Part shown: piece by piece, positions 48,003 through 62,050 of the stretch | How positions within the stretch are numbered: position 1 is the stretch's first letter | How the letters are laid out: every line of letters begins with the position of its first letter | Origin: Nageia nagi | Taxonomy: Eukaryota > Pinophyta | Length of the DNA stretch: 64,000 nt | Assembly (NCBI GenBank): GCA_050084985.1 | Contig: JBITNC010000002.1 | Span: 38,936,001-39,000,000 of the forward strand | Reading direction: 5' to 3' | The notes under the pieces: generated by a model | Database searches by the model: none | What the model was told of the DNA's origin: nothing | Seen by the model: only the letters and a program-made list of their open reading frames with translations | Made by a program: the position numbers and the translations under genes

Positions 48003-48924
48003 TAATAAACATGAACATATTTATATATGCAAGTAGAACAAATACAAAGGTTTCTCATGCTATTAAATTTTTGTTCTTTGCAAGCTATATTTTTGTGCTT
48101 TCCTAATAGCCTTCTTTTGTTTCTCATTCAAACAATGAGAAATACAAAAATAATTCTTATAAAGCACATAATATAGATTGCAAGACCTTATTGAAATAGA
48201 TTGGTTCAAATTATGAATATTAGATAGTTTAATAATCTATGTTTATTGATAATTTGAATCAATCTATTGTAACAAGATCTTTGATTGATTTATAATATGT
48301 ACTAGAAAGATTGCTTGCAAAGGTTACAAAGTCTAGATTCACACCTATTAATTGCATTCCATTAAATTATCCTTGCATCTCAAATATTTTTAAATAAATC
48401 CTAAGCTTTATATTTTTTTTCCAACTTACCACTTTTGGAATGGTTTTTTATACTTAGAAAATATCTATTTTGAAAAGTTTCTTTCCTTCTCCAAGATAGT
48501 TTTTGGATCATATGGTACTATATTTAAATCATTTCATATCACATCATGCACTTATGAATAATTATTGATCCTTGTGTATTATTTCACATTTTGCACATAT
48601 GTTTATCAAGGAAGTCAGAACCATAATATTCAAGGCAAAACCATTTTCAACTACTCTTTAATGGATGTCCATGCCTTCTTCTAGAGATCCCATTTTCCAT
48701 ACAAGTCTATGGGCCTTGACTATTATTCCACACTTTGTATACATATATATTAAATCATTTGAAATCATAACATTTGATTTACAAAACACCAAGTAGACAC
48801 ATCCACATATCCAATTTATGGTTTATGGGTATTTTGGCACCCAAAATCAATCATAGTGAGCCCAATTATGATGTTATCCATAGGCTCCTGAAGGATGGCC
48901 CAATGAAACTAACCATTCATCATT

Positions 48925-48928
<4 letters not shown>

Positions 48929-48993
<65 letters not shown>
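48929..48993. repeat. (AT)n tract, ~65 bp
   Basis: Uninterrupted AT repeat followed by a short GTGTGTGTG run near 49009. Confidence 0.95.
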
Positions 48994-49001
<8 letters not shown>

Positions 49002-52000
49002 TATTATGTGTGTGTGTGTAAATAATGAAAGATAAAGACATAATGATGATCAAGTACACCATATGATATAAAATTATTCAATTATGCCCTACAATTCCAA
49101 TTATTCCTCAAATGAATCAAATATGATCTATAGTACCGCTACCAAACCCACAACATGTTCTATTAATTTCATCTCATAATTTTATATATACAACATAACA
49201 TTTATTTGGGAACCAAATATTTTTTCTATGTTTGGCTAAGTATTATAGGTCAAGAAATAAAAGACCCACAACATGTTCTATTATTTTTGGACTCTTGAAA
49301 TGTTTTCATCTTTTCTCATTTTTCAAGCTGAGGGATTGGAGGAGAGAGGTATATTTAGATTATTTACTATAATATATATATTCCATTTAACATTGTTTTA
49401 TATCTTATGGTGTACTTAGATCATTTCATATCATACATATTCATATATTATCTATGCATATCTTGTGATCTTTATTGGAGGAGAGAGGGGTATTTGATGT
49501 ATTGGCAAGACCAAAGAGATGAAGTAATATCATACCTAAGGAGGCATGGTGAGACAAAAGGAAATAAGGTAAGATGTTGGGAGATGTGGCTTGTAAATCA
49601 AATGTTATATTTCATGCAGGCTATCATGGGAATCACTTACCTAACATAGCACAAAGTATTTTGCTTCATCTATGAATATGTCTATTCGAAAAAATTATTT
49701 CATGTCAAGTGGTACATTTGCAATTGCCTCATCATATTACAATCCCTAATGTTTTAAGCATCTAGATTGGTTGTGTGGTAACATTATGAATACTATTAAA
49801 GCATAATGATGATATATATTTTGAGAGCTTATAAATGTAGCTAGCCCTATATTTTTTAATTCATTATTTTTGTACATGTTATCAAGAGGAAATAAATCCA
49901 ACCTTTATATCTTGATGTGCATATTATGGAGGTAAGGAACATAGCATTTCATATATGATAATGCAAATAGAATTATTAATAGATAGCATCAATTAACAAT
50001 TTTGTTTGTATCAGTATCATACTTATCATAGTGTTTTTCCATAACTCAATTCTTATAATCATGTCATTGTTGTTTATAATTTGTAAGTGAAAAGAGAGCA
50101 CCAAGTATTTCATTTATCATAATTCAAAATACTTAGTAACTTTCCAAGTACTTGAAGAATTATTATACATGCATTGTTGACCTTCTTGGCCATGTAGGCT
50201 ATCTTGAGGAATTTTTGAACATTATATATAGTGCACTTGGTTCATTTTATATCATATGGTGTACTTGGATAAGAAACTTAGCATCTAAATTTTTTATTGT
50301 CCTTGTTGTGGAGGTAATAAAAATAACATTTAAATTTTTGGTTGAATAGTTGCTAAGTATTACAAGCATGTTTTTGCCAACTTACCACTTTTAGACTAGT
50401 TTTGATACTTTTTTAAAGTATAGTATTTCATTATGGGTGTAATATGATAATAATTAGTCATCATATTGAAGAGTTTAAGTTCATATTTATTTTAGCTATG
50501 AATTGCATATCCTCTAATCATTGTATTCCATGATATTATATCTAAAAACTTAGGTAGTTTGTTGCTTTCCTTATTTAAGTTAGTTTACACCTGATAATTG
50601 CATTTGCTTAAAATTCTCTCAAACCTTTGATTTTGTGCATATCCTATAATCATGAGATTAATCATTATGCATGCATTATTGACATTCTTGGTCATGGAGT
50701 CTATCTTGAAGGAGCTTTGACCTTCACCTTCTATAATGATTGCACGATACACACAAAATGGAGGTTTTAAAAATTCAAGGCCCATAAACACATGGAATAA
50801 TTATCATTCCTTATATATTATTTGACATTTTGCATACATATTTATTAAGGAAATGAAAACCATAAGACGCATGATGCAAACTCAGTTTTATGGTCTACAA
50901 TGATTACAAGATTCATGGGCTTTCTAAAAGAATGCTAAATAATTCAAAGCACCAATTTCCCCTAATTACAAAAATACCCATAAACCTTGAATTGTTTGTG
51001 AGGATGTGTTAGATAAAAATAATGGAATATGTTATGAGTTCATTTATTGCATAGAATTTATTAGAAATATTTTACAAATAAATTATAACACATGATATAA
51101 AATGATTTAAATACACCATATTATGTGATATGAAATTATTTTAATACACCAAATGCCCCTCTCTACTTCAACCACTTAGCTCTAAAAACTCCAAATGATG
51201 AAAACATTCCAAGTGCTCAGGTAAGCTCCCTACGTGTGTCTTTTTATATATATTTTTGTTTTCACTATATGATGTGATATAAAATTATTTAAATATACTA
51301 TATGATCCAAAAACTAGCTTGGCTAAGGAAAGAAACTATTCAATATGTGATATAAAATTATTTAAATATACCATATGTTCCAAAACATTGAAATGATAAA
51401 AAAATTCCAAGTTACACCTAACTTCACAAAAATATGTTTGAAATATATAGCCAAACATAGAAAAATATGTGGTTCTCAAGTTGTTCATCATATAAGATTT
51501 TAAAGGCATCTTGTTGTAGCTATGAATTATATTTCCTTGAAATATTGTAGTCCATGAGACTCTATCTACATCATCCACATTTTGCATTCATTTTAAAGAT
51601 CTTTAATATTGTAGTCCATGAGACTCTATTAGATTATATGTTCCATTTCATTTTTTTCAAAAAATGCTACTTGTGTGTGTCTACTTGGTGCTTGTAAATT
51701 GAAATGTTGTGGTAGCAGTACTAAAGATCATATTTGAATAATTTGACAAATAATTGAAACTATAGAGTATAGTTGAATAATTTGAGAAATATTATGTAAT
51801 CCTTAATCATAATTGCAACATTCTTGATCATTCGAGCATAATTGTAAAGCATACTTAAATCTTATTAAGTTGTATTTGCATCATGCATCTTGGAAAATAA
51901 TTCTCATACCTTGTATCATGTGTTTATATCTTACAGTCATTGTAGATAATGAAACTATATTTGCATCATGCATCTTGTCAAAAAATTCCTAGGCCTTAAA

Positions 52001-52090
52001 TCATGTGTTTGTATCTTACAATCATTACAAATAATGAAACTTCACTTATATCATGCATCTTGTCAAATAATTCCTAGGCCTTTCATCATG

Positions 52091-52535
52091 CAAATGGTTA
52101 AAAGCCTATAATTACTTATCATATGGTGGAATTAGGTTATTTCATATCATATGTTTGAAGCATCCATGTTAGTTGTGTGGTAAAATTATAAACAATCATA
52201 ATGGATAACAATGTTAAATCTATTAAGAGCTTCTAATTCATGATGTTTTGAATAGGTTATCTTGGGGGATAGATTTCTTATTATGGAACAATTGCAAAGT
52301 ATTACAATTATATTTTTGCCAACTTACTACTTTATCATTTGGATATATATATGATTGGTTAGTTCCATTCAACCATCATTCAAGAGTATATGATTAGCAT
52401 CATAATTTATCTCATTATGATTGATGTTAAGCACCTTAGGTAACTAAAGATAATGTGGCTTATAATAATTTTTCTATTTGGAAGAATGCTTTCAGGACAT
52501 GCCTCCTTTTTTTAAATGTGATTAATATGTAGTGG
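52091..52535. other. AT-rich spacer
   Basis: No feature recognised. Confidence 0.45.
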
Positions 52536-52815
52536 TTTTAAACCATCCCTTACATCCATAAAGTAGTGGCTAAAACCACCACTTTTTAAAATTAATGAGG
52601 CAAGTTAAGGAGCAATTTATAGCCACTTGTACATTCAAAGGTAGTTTATACATGTATCTTTATGACATCGGGTGGTAATTTGTGGTACCATATAGTGATG
52701 GTTATTAGCCTCTACCTTAGAGAGGGAAATTTTGGTGATGACCTTGTAGGGTGTAGGAAAATAATTATAGATAAATATATAAGGTGGTGGTTTAAAAGCA
52801 CCACCAAAATCCCTC
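52536..52815. repeat. Hairpin-rich block with inverted CCACCAC/GTGGTGG motifs
   Basis: TAGTGGTTTTAAACCATCC at 52539, TAGTGGCTAAAACCACCACT at 52564 and GGTGGTGGTTTAAAAGCACC at 52781 are mutually complementary or similar. The pattern suggests a small foldback or MITE-type element, but clear ends and a target duplication were not found. Confidence 0.4.
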
Positions 52816-52943
52816 TTTGGTCTAGTGAATGGTATCCTTAAGATATTTAGGAACAGCTTTATCTGGTCTTATATATATGCCTAGGCTTGATCCCAATTTT
52901 ATGTTCTACAACATGTAGTAAGGAAATATGCTAATCCAATTGA

Positions 52944-53341
52944 TGAAAATTTTTAGAGTGTATCTTTAAGCTCTCCTAATCAACATCTCATTGTGTCTAA
53001 CTCTTAAAATGATCAATATGGTGAGATTTCAATTTTGCACCTTTCATCAAGAGAGAAACTCCTTCTAATATCAATCTAAGATTGTTGATATTTTGTGCTA
53101 AACCTTGTGTTGTATAATACAATAAGCATGAAATTGCATAAATGAAACCCTACTCTAAATTTCACTAATAGATGATAGATCCTTCCTATTTATACAAACA
53201 AGGGGATCCTTCAACCTTGTTACATCTAGAGGATATCACCATCACCTTTCCAATAACTCAAGAAAGAAGTCGAACAAATGGAGATGCAAGTAATTTTATT
53301 TTAGAAATAGAGTACAATACATTCTACTCTACTCTTCTCCT
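52944..53341. repeat. Left copy of a long direct repeat (possible LTR)
   Basis: 52944-53215 aligns with 63702-64000, including GAGTGTATCTTTAAGCTCTC and TCTCATTGTGTCTAACTCTT. The copies lie 10.76 kb apart in the same orientation. The right copy runs off the window, so it cannot be shown whether they are LTRs of one element. Confidence 0.7.
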
Positions 53342-55348
53342 TGTCCTAATTCAAAATGAATTTCGAAGGTAAAAAAATAAAAGTCTCAAAAGTTATGAAT
53401 AATCTCTTCAAGGTTGAAGTACTCTATTCTAGCATTTCGATGCTTCTGATAGTATTAAAATCCAAAATCAAATGGATAAAATATAAAGTTTTGAAGAATT
53501 TAATTAAATAGTAATTAAATATTACTATTTAATTAAATTAAATATTTCAATTTTTATTTAAAATTCCCAAGGTTGAAAAATAAATGTATAAGCCAAAATA
53601 CAAGTATATTGTGTGGCCATTAACTATCTTCGAAAGGTCAAAGGATCTTTTTAAAATGACAAAGACCCCATTGCCAGTATACATAGGAGGAATGGGATAG
53701 TCAAACTAGCTATTTGACAAAACCATAGCCATGATAGCAAAAACTAAGGTGACACCAATGTGTATAGACTTGATTGACGTAGTGGTTAAAGGGAAGGACC
53801 CCAATTTCTAGGCTACTAGTCATTAACTATTTGGTTGTCCCATTAGGAGAATGAGTGGGTATTTGAGGCTTGATGTTGGATAGTAGTTGGAAAAAATGCA
53901 TTCAAATAACTTTGCATCTGAAATGGCTATGGGAAAACCATTAAGAAAACATAGCATTAAGGTAGTCTACCTTGAGAAAATGATGTGGAAGGGAGACATT
54001 GAGTTTGATCACATGGAGAAAGGTGGATGGAGATTCAACATTATCATGTAAGGAAATCCATTGTAACAAGGAAATTGGTGATGTGAAGGAGTATTCCACA
54101 ATTTGGAGTAAAGAATTATGGATCTTATTCATCAGCTACATAGAACTCTAAAACTAATGGGTCAAATAATGACCACCTCATCCACTTGCCATCCACTCAT
54201 TAAGTTGTCTAATGTTTGCTACCTAATAATAGTGCACAAGATACAAAGAAGGTAAACTACAATGCTATGTATCTAACATGCCATTCAAAAGGGAGATTTG
54301 ATGGCATAGAGGAAAAGGAATACGATTCCCCTACATGAAAGGAAATATGGCAACATCTATCCACAAACCATTTAGGATCCATCTTGCTATGATCCATTAG
54401 TTGGAATTGCAAGATCCAATGGTTAAGGGAATTGACCCTATATTTAGTAGGTACCAAGTGGCCTCTCAAAATGCCATCTACCCACAATTTTGGTATGGGG
54501 TTAGTTTGATGTATTCTTAAGTAGGTTCTTAATTTGGTGTTAATAGTTGTTAGTATTTAAAATAGTAAATGAAATTTACTATTTGAAAGGTTTAAAATTA
54601 ACTACATATGAAAATAAAATAGGAGCAAAACAAAATAAATACTAGATCCTATTGAGACTTTAAAATCAATGATGTAGAATTCTATAAGAATTCTAAAACA
54701 AAGAAGGTTTGTTTAAGGGATATGAGAATATAATGTAATTTGAAATTATTTTTGTTTACCTAAAACAAAAGAGAACCATAAGAATTGATATATAGATGAG
54801 AGAATAATTCTTGTTGTGCCCATGTAAACTCCAAATTGGTAACCCTTATTTTATAAAAGGGTACTTGGAGAATTAAAAAATGGTAAAGTCACTTTTTAGT
54901 GAGAATCCTCCCAAAGGAAGAATGTGTAATGTGTTTGTAAAAAAAAAAATAAGAAAAGAAGTGGATGACATAATCATCATGGTGAAAAGAAGAAAAAAAG
55001 ACAAAGAGTGGTTCCAAATATGTCAACCCAAGATAAGAGACATGGAATTATCCTTCAAGACTTTTATTGGAAAGAGAGTCATATTCAACAAAGGGATTCA
55101 CTAGAGAGCCTACAATAATCATGTGTTTTGGCTTTAAAAGAGTGAAGCAAGATGCTACATACAAATGAAATTGTAAAATGGACTCTACAATAATGGATCA
55201 AGACTTGCTGGATGTACACCACATCAGTTTAACTAGGGTAAAAAACTATGTCAATGTTTTATGTGATTGATTTTTTATTTTCATAGGAACTAAAATGGAT
55301 AAAGTGTGAAGATCTGAAAGTGAACTCATGAAAAGGGTTTACTTATCA
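53342..55348 (+). repeat. 5' LTR (2.0 kb)
   Basis: Homologous to 55839-56799 plus 59438-60384. Landmarks: GGCCATTAACTATCTT near 53615, TAATGACCACCTCATCCAC near 54165 and GAATCCTCCCAAAGGAAGA near 54902. The short frames inside (for example 54880-55104) are not preserved in the other copy. Confidence 0.88.
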
Positions 55349-55838
55349 AGTTGGTATCAAAGTAGTTCTTTTGCTGGTAATTGATGGAGCTTGTTCAAGA
55401 AAAAGAATGAGTGCTTTGTTTGTAAATTTTAGTGTTGTGCCTACTTTAGAGTTAGTGGAAAAAGAATATTGATTCATGATTTGGAAGCATGTAAGGTTAA
55501 TGTAAATTTTCACTTTTGAAGTCAAAATTTTCATTAGCATTTGATGTAGTCATTTCATCATAAAGTTATCTTGACATGAATTCTGGTGAGAAAAAGGGCT
55601 CATATTCTCAAAAATTATGATGGATAAGGATGTTGTGTTGGAAGTAAAAATTATATTTTTTTTAATTGCTAAAAATGTGAAGTTATGTACTTGGAAATTC
55701 CAAGCAAATTTATACTAATTAACAAATTTGAGAAGGTGATTACAAGAAGAGGTAAATTTTGATTGGTGTGTGAGGATTGTTTTTCTTCATATTTTCAATC
55801 CCAAGGCTTTTATGGGACTAAAAGCCCCTAAAATAGGA
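55349..55838 (+). other. Short interior of the long-LTR element
   Basis: 490 bp between primer-binding site and polypurine tract. No open frame of note. Confidence 0.7.
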
Positions 55839-56799
55839 TGAGTGATCTAAAATGGATTTCAAAGGTTATAAAATAAAAGCCTCAAAAGTTAAGAATAATA
55901 TCTTCAAGGTTGAAGTACTTTCTATGAGTATTTAGATACTTCTAACGATATTAAAATACAAAATCCAATGGGTAAAATTTAAAGATTTAAAGAATTTAAT
56001 TAAATATTAATCAAATATAACTATTTAATTAAATTAAATATTTAAATTTTTATTTAAAATGACCAAGATTGAAAAATAAATGTATAAGCCAAAATACAAG
56101 TATATTGTGGGGCCATTAACTATCTTTAATAGGTCAAAGGAACTTTTTAAAACTCCAAAGCCCCACCACCAGTCCACATAGGAGGAATGGGATGAACAAA
56201 CTAGTTGTTTGACAAAACCATAGCCATGAAAATGAAAACTAAGATGAAACTGACATGGATAGAGTTAGCTAATGTATTGGTTAAAGGGGAGGACTCCTCT
56301 GTAAAGACTATCAATCATTGACTATCTTTCCATCCTATAAGGTGAATGAGTGGGTATTGAGACCTAACATTGGATAGCTGCTAGGAGAAATATAGTTAAA
56401 TAACTTTGCATCTAAAACCACCATGGGAAAACCATTAAGAACCCATAGCATGAAGGAAGTCTACCTTGAGAAAATGATGAGACATAGAGATGTCAAGTTT
56501 CACCATGTGGAGAAAGGTGGACAAAGATTGAACAATGTTTAATAAGGAAAGACATAGCAACATGAAAATGGGTGATGTGGAGGAGTCTACCATAGCATAT
56601 AGTAAACAATTATGGAGCTTATGCATCAGATATGTAGAAATCTAAAACCAATAGGTCAAATAATGACCACCTCATCCACATGCCATCCACTCACTAAGTT
56701 GTTCAATGTTTGCTACCTAATCACAAGCAATGTATCTGACATACCAATCAAAAGGGATATGATTCCCCTACATGAAAGGTGATTTGGTAACCTCTACCT

Positions 56800-57282
56800 T
56801 GATATAATTGAAGAATTTATAAACTAAAATCACCTTGAAGCTTCTCCAACAAATCTAATATTCATCCTTCTAGTAAAGCAATAATCAATCAAATAAAAAA
56901 TAACACATCATGTATAGTGGTTCTTCTATCTCTTGCGAGTACATCCACTTTGAACCATCATTCTATTACTTCTCACAAGTTAACTCTCTTACAAATTCAC
57001 AAGAAGTTTTCTAAAAGGCTCCTACAAGAGCATATCTACAAGACAAAAATTACCATGCTTCATCAAGTTACATAATGAGATGGGTACCACTCTATTTATA
57101 AAAAAAACCCACCCTTTAACCTTTTTTTACCTAAGGGTAAGGTTAAAGGTGTTTCTATATTTATTCATATTTTTATATTTATTCTCTTAATGCTTTAAGA
57201 TATCTAAAGATACTTTAAGCATTAAGTGAATTTAGATAAAAAAAACAAAATATTACACAATATTATATTACAATTTTTAACA
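56800..57282 (-). repeat. 3' LTR of the small element
   Basis: 483 bp, partner of 58955-59437. Contains TTTAAGATATCTAAAGATAC. Confidence 0.88.
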
Positions 57283-58954
57283 CTCCCTTTTAATATAATA
57301 TTGGGTAGAGAGTTGAAAAGTTAAAAAAAAAGAGTAGGAGAGAGTTCTCCTCCATAGAGATACAAGTGGAGATGAGAACTTTTTACATCTTTAAGAAAGT
57401 AATAGAATATAGATGGTTCTACAATGGCTCAACTAATTAACTATTTTAACAAATGATTTTATAATACAATCATTAACTAAAAAAATAGTTTTTTTTGTAC
57501 AAGAGCATTCATTGAACAACATGTTAATATGATGAGCCTCCATGAGCCTAAATACCCGAAGTAATCTACAATCTCAACAAGAACTTGCAACCTATAAGCA
57601 AATCATAAATAATATCAATTAGATACATCATAGACACTCATATAAGCTAGATGTCATCAATAAACTGATCAAAAATATCGATTCATCACATATGCACAAT
57701 ATCAAAGATGACACATCATCAACTATATATCACATATGCATACTAAATAAAATGTATCAACCATAACATGATATCAATAATATCATATGTGCATAACACT
57801 ATCAGATGCATGATCAACCAAGTGATATAAATGCATTCTCAACAAAAATATCTAAAAAACAATTGAGTTTTGTGTTTGACTTTTTATTTTAAATTATTAT
57901 TTGGTATTTTTTGAGGGTATATGAGGGTGTAACAATTCCCCTTTTTGTCTTAAACGTATGATTAGTAAAATTTTGTATAATATTTTGCATTAAAGTTAAA
58001 TTTTAGTAAATTCTTATTTAAAAATATGCATATAAGTTACAATTTAGTCCATACTTAAAAGTAGGCAAGTATCAACATTTTAAATTTTTACTTAAAAAAT
58101 TGTATTTAAAAATTGAACCATACTTTAAAAATTTAGGACTAAATTTAACTTATTAAAATTAGAAAGTTTACCTTTCCTTTTTTTAATGTATTAAAGATTC
58201 CCCACTTTTTTAAATGAGCTAATGTTAAAGATGCTAAAATTAAGAAAGTAACTTTTTTTCTTAAAAAAAATATTATTATTCAAAAAATCTATTTTTTTAA
58301 ATATTAAAAAATAGAAGAAATTTTTTTATATTTTATTAGTAACAAATATATATATATATATATATATAACTTTCATTTTTTATGTATATAAAAAATTATA
58401 TATAAAAATTTCATCAATTTTTTCATATATAAAATAAATTGCAAGCTTCTGTAACTTTACTTGGTACAAAAACAAAAATGTAACCTTTATTAATATAGCA
58501 AGATAATATTTTAACTTTCTTGCTAAAAAAGAACTTTTATTACAAAAATCATAAATTAGATTTTTGTAAGCTTGCAACTGAGTAAGATCTTAGTATAGTT
58601 TTAGAATCTAATATTAGATTTGACTATGAGAAAAAAAAAATTAGAAGCACTAATTTTTCAAGATCTTATATTCTAACCATATACCATATGTTAGATCTAA
58701 CTTCAAATACTAGTAACATGTAATTAAGGTAAAAATTTACCTTAAATTCGAGCCTATTATTCTCAAGATAAAAATATGTTAGTATGGATATTAACTTTCA
58801 ACTTAATAAAAAATTGAAAATTGATCAACCAATGAAGTTTCAAATAAAATTAAAAAAAGATTAGGGGATAGGTATACCTTAAATTTGAGGAGAGTTCCTC
58901 AAAAAATTACCAAGTAGAAATTTGAGGAGACCACAACAAGGTTTAAATGCCACT

Positions 58955-59437
58955 TGATGGAATTAAAAGATTCCATAAATTAAGATCATCTTGAAGCTTC
59001 TTCAATAAATCTAACATTCATCCTTCTAGCAAAGTAATAATCAATCACACAAAAGATAACACATCATGTATATTGGTTCCTCCATCTCTTGAGAGTACAT
59101 CCACTTTGAACCATCATTCTATTGCTTCTCACAGGATAACTCTATTGCAAAATTTTAAGAATTTTCCTACAAAGCTCTTATAAGAGCATCTCTATAAGAC
59201 AAGCATTACCATGCTTTATCAAGTTACATAATGACAGGGGTACCTCTCTATTCATAAGAAGAAACCCATCCTTTAACCTTCCTTTTAACCAAGGGTATGC
59301 TTTAAGGTATTTTTATATTTATTTCTTTTTCTATATTTATTCTCTTACTACTTTAAGATATCTAAAGATACTTTAAGCATTAAGTGAATTTACATTAAAG
59401 ATAAATATTACACAATATTACATAACAATTTCCAACA
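58955..59437 (-). repeat. 5' LTR of the small element
   Basis: 483 bp, partner of 56800-57282. Confidence 0.88.
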
Positions 59438-60386
59438 TACTCACCAACCATTTAGAATTGACCTTTCTACAAGCCATTAGTTAGAATTGTAAGATCTAGT
59501 GGTTAAGGGAATTGATCCTATATTTAGTAGGTTCCAAGTGGTATCTCAAAATACCATCCACCTATAATTTTGTTGTGGGGATCTAGTTTGATTTATTCTT
59601 AACTAGATTATTAATAGTTGTTAGTATTTGAAATAGTAAATGAAATTTGCTATATCAAAGGCTTAAAATCAACTAGATACTAAAATAAAAGAGGAGAAAA
59701 ATAAACTAAATACCAAATCCTATTGAGACCCTAAAATCAAGGATTCACAAATTCTAAAAGGAAGAAGTTTTGTTGAAGGGATATGAGAATATAAGGTAAT
59801 TTGGGATTATTGTTATTGGCCTAAAATAAAAGAGAACCATGAGAATTGAAAAATAGATGGAGAGAATAATTCTCATTGTAACCATGTTAACTCCAAATTG
59901 GTAACCCTTATTTTATAAAAGGATACTTGGAGAATAAAAAAATGGTGAAGTCCCTTTTTAGGGAGAATCCTCCCAAGGGAAGAATGTGTAATGTGTTTGT
60001 AAAAAAATTAAGTGGATGACATAATTTCCATGGTGTGAATAAAAAAAAAAGACAAAGCATAATTCCAAAGATGTCAACTCGAGAAAAAGGATATGGAATT
60101 ATGCTTCAAGACATTCATTGGAAAGAGAATTATCTTCAACAAAGGGATTCATTTGAGAGCCTATAGTGATCATGTGTTTCAACTTCAAAAGAGTGAAGCA
60201 AGATGGTATATACAAATGACATTATAAAATAAACTCTATGATAATGGATGTAGACCATTTTGATTGAACCAAGGTAAAAATTGCATCAATCTTTTGTGTG
60301 ATTGATTTTTTTATTTTTGCAAGCACTAAAATGAGCAAAGTACGAAGATTTGAAAGTGAACTCATGAAAATGGTTTATGAATCACC

Positions 60387-60690
60387 TCTCCTTCTTTATT
60401 AATGAGAGAAAAGAGTATATCTAAAATATAACTACTTCTCCATTACCCTATTTTTGGCTATTCCCAAATACAAAAAAATCTCTAAGATCCTAAAATCAAG
60501 GCATATGGTTGAAGTTAATAACCATCCAATATTCTTGGTGTCCAATTCCAACCAACAATATCTCTTACAATTATAATCATCCATAAATGCATTTATTATA
60601 AAATAGCAAAAAGAATATTGACTCAACAATTGATCCCATAGTTGACCTTGTAGTTGGGTGAATGCTTAGTTGGCTCAGTTTGACTATTCT
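60387..60690. other. Sequence resumed after the long-LTR element
   Basis: It continues what precedes 53341. No gene was recognised. Confidence 0.4.
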
Positions 60691-61010
60691 TAAATCTACT
60701 CCTATAATTATGTTCCTAGAGGTGACTATATTCTACAATTATTCTTGTAATCATTGTATCTATAGATGTCTATGTAATCATTGTATCTAGAAATGTCCTT
60801 GTAGTCAATGTATTTACAAATGTCCTTGTAATTTTGTAGACATCCCTGTAATCATTATGTTCTACAAATGTTTTCCTACAATATGTATGTTTTCATGTAA
60901 TTTGTATGTTTTCTTGCAATCTATATATTTACCTATAATTTATACATTTTCTTGCAATATATATGTTTTCCTACAATTTTTATTATGTAGATGTTCTTGA
61001 ATAAGACTAC
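60691..61010. repeat. Degenerate tandem repeat, ~28-32 bp
   Basis: CTTGTAATCATTGTATCTA and diverged TTTTCTTGCAATNTATAT units recur about ten times. Confidence 0.65.
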
Positions 61011-61689
61011 AAATTCTCCTATAAAAAATTCTTCTAGTAAATTGTAGATATTCTTGTAGTACTTCTATAGACTATAATATCAAACTTATACTTCTTTATC
61101 CTTTATGCTTTATTCTAGAGTTAATTAGGTCCTCAAAAGTAATTCTTGATTACTTCATTACTCCTTTATTCACAATTCACATAACATCAATAATGCAAGT
61201 AAATATTACAATACACACTCATAATGTTGTAAATAAAGCTCTTAAATACTCATTAATGAGGACAAAAATAGGATTCATCATCTGCCCCTCCTGAAGATGT
61301 TGTTGGTCCCTTCAATAACAAATTCTTTCTACCTTCAACATATCCTTTCATGTCATATTTCCTAAATCTAATGCTTTTGAATGTATTCTTTATTCCTCTA
61401 TACCTGCATCACCAAGCTTCCCATAAAGGTTTTCAACTTGGTGTGTCACTAGATTAGCATTTCTAGTTTTCAATCTAATGGATTTTTTAAAAAACTTTTT
61501 GGACTCTTTTTTCATTCATTTTGATCAAAAGTAGCAAGATGATACCTCTTTTTGGTTTATGAAAGATTGATTGTATATTTGACATGCTCCTACATCAAAC
61601 ACCTTAAGTAATAGTATTTCTAATTTCTTATAAATGTCAAATTATCTTGTATTCCTCCATTGTATTTTTATTGGCTGAAGTAATTGTTA
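61011..61689. other. AT-rich spacer
   Basis: No feature recognised. Confidence 0.45.
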
Positions 61690-62050
61690 TCCTATAGCAA
61701 GGAGATATGTAGAATCTCCTACAATAGATCTATAGAAGTACCTATAATAGATTTTCCTAAGAACTTGTAATAGGTTTACAAATGCTCCTGTAATAGTTCT
61801 ATACAAGCTTGTATAATAGACCTATAGAAGAACTTGGAATAGATTTGCAAATGCTCCTATAACAATTTTGTACAAGCCCTTGTAATAGACATACAAAATC
61901 TTCTATAAAAATACTTGTCAGCCCTATAGATGCTCCTATAACAATTATGTAAAATCACCTATAATAGAGTTGTAGAAGCCCCTCTAACAAACTTATAGAA
62001 ACTCCTATAATAGTTCTATAGAAGTTCATATAGTAGACCTATAAAACTAA
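61690..62050. repeat. Degenerate minisatellite, ~24-26 bp unit
   Basis: About 14 units resembling CTCCTATAATAGTTCTATAG, with GAAG or CAAG spacers. Confidence 0.75.

Larger units (their letters stand above)
56800..59437 (-). mobile_element. Small non-coding LTR element inserted in the 3' LTR
   Basis: Two LTRs of identical length, 483 bp (56800-57282 and 58955-59437), begin TGAT and end ACA on the plus strand. AAAAGGGAG on the minus strand adjoins the left LTR as a polypurine tract, so the element reads on the minus strand, with TGGCATTTAAAC next to the right LTR as a weak primer-binding site. The 1.67-kb interior is non-coding. The intact 5' LTR of the host element (about 54345) is the empty site. 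The flanks TACCT and TACTC are a partly decayed target duplication of that site (TATCC there). Confidence 0.85.
55839..60384 (+). repeat. 3' LTR, interrupted by an LTR element at 56800-59437
   Basis: Removing the insertion leaves about 1.9 kb that aligns with the 5' LTR from end to end. Confidence 0.85.
53342..60386 (+). mobile_element. LTR element with 2-kb LTRs and a ~0.5-kb interior
   Basis: 5' LTR 53342-55348, interior 55349-55838, 3' LTR 55839-60384 (the last split by another element). TGGTATCAAAGT, a tRNA-Met type primer-binding site, starts at 55352, and the purine-rich AAATAGGATGAG precedes the 3' LTR. TCTCCT lies just outside both ends (53336-53341 and 60387-60392), a likely target duplication offset by one or two bases. 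The interior is too short for any retroelement protein, so the element must have moved with help from another. It lies to the right of the 52944 repeat. Confidence 0.78.
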
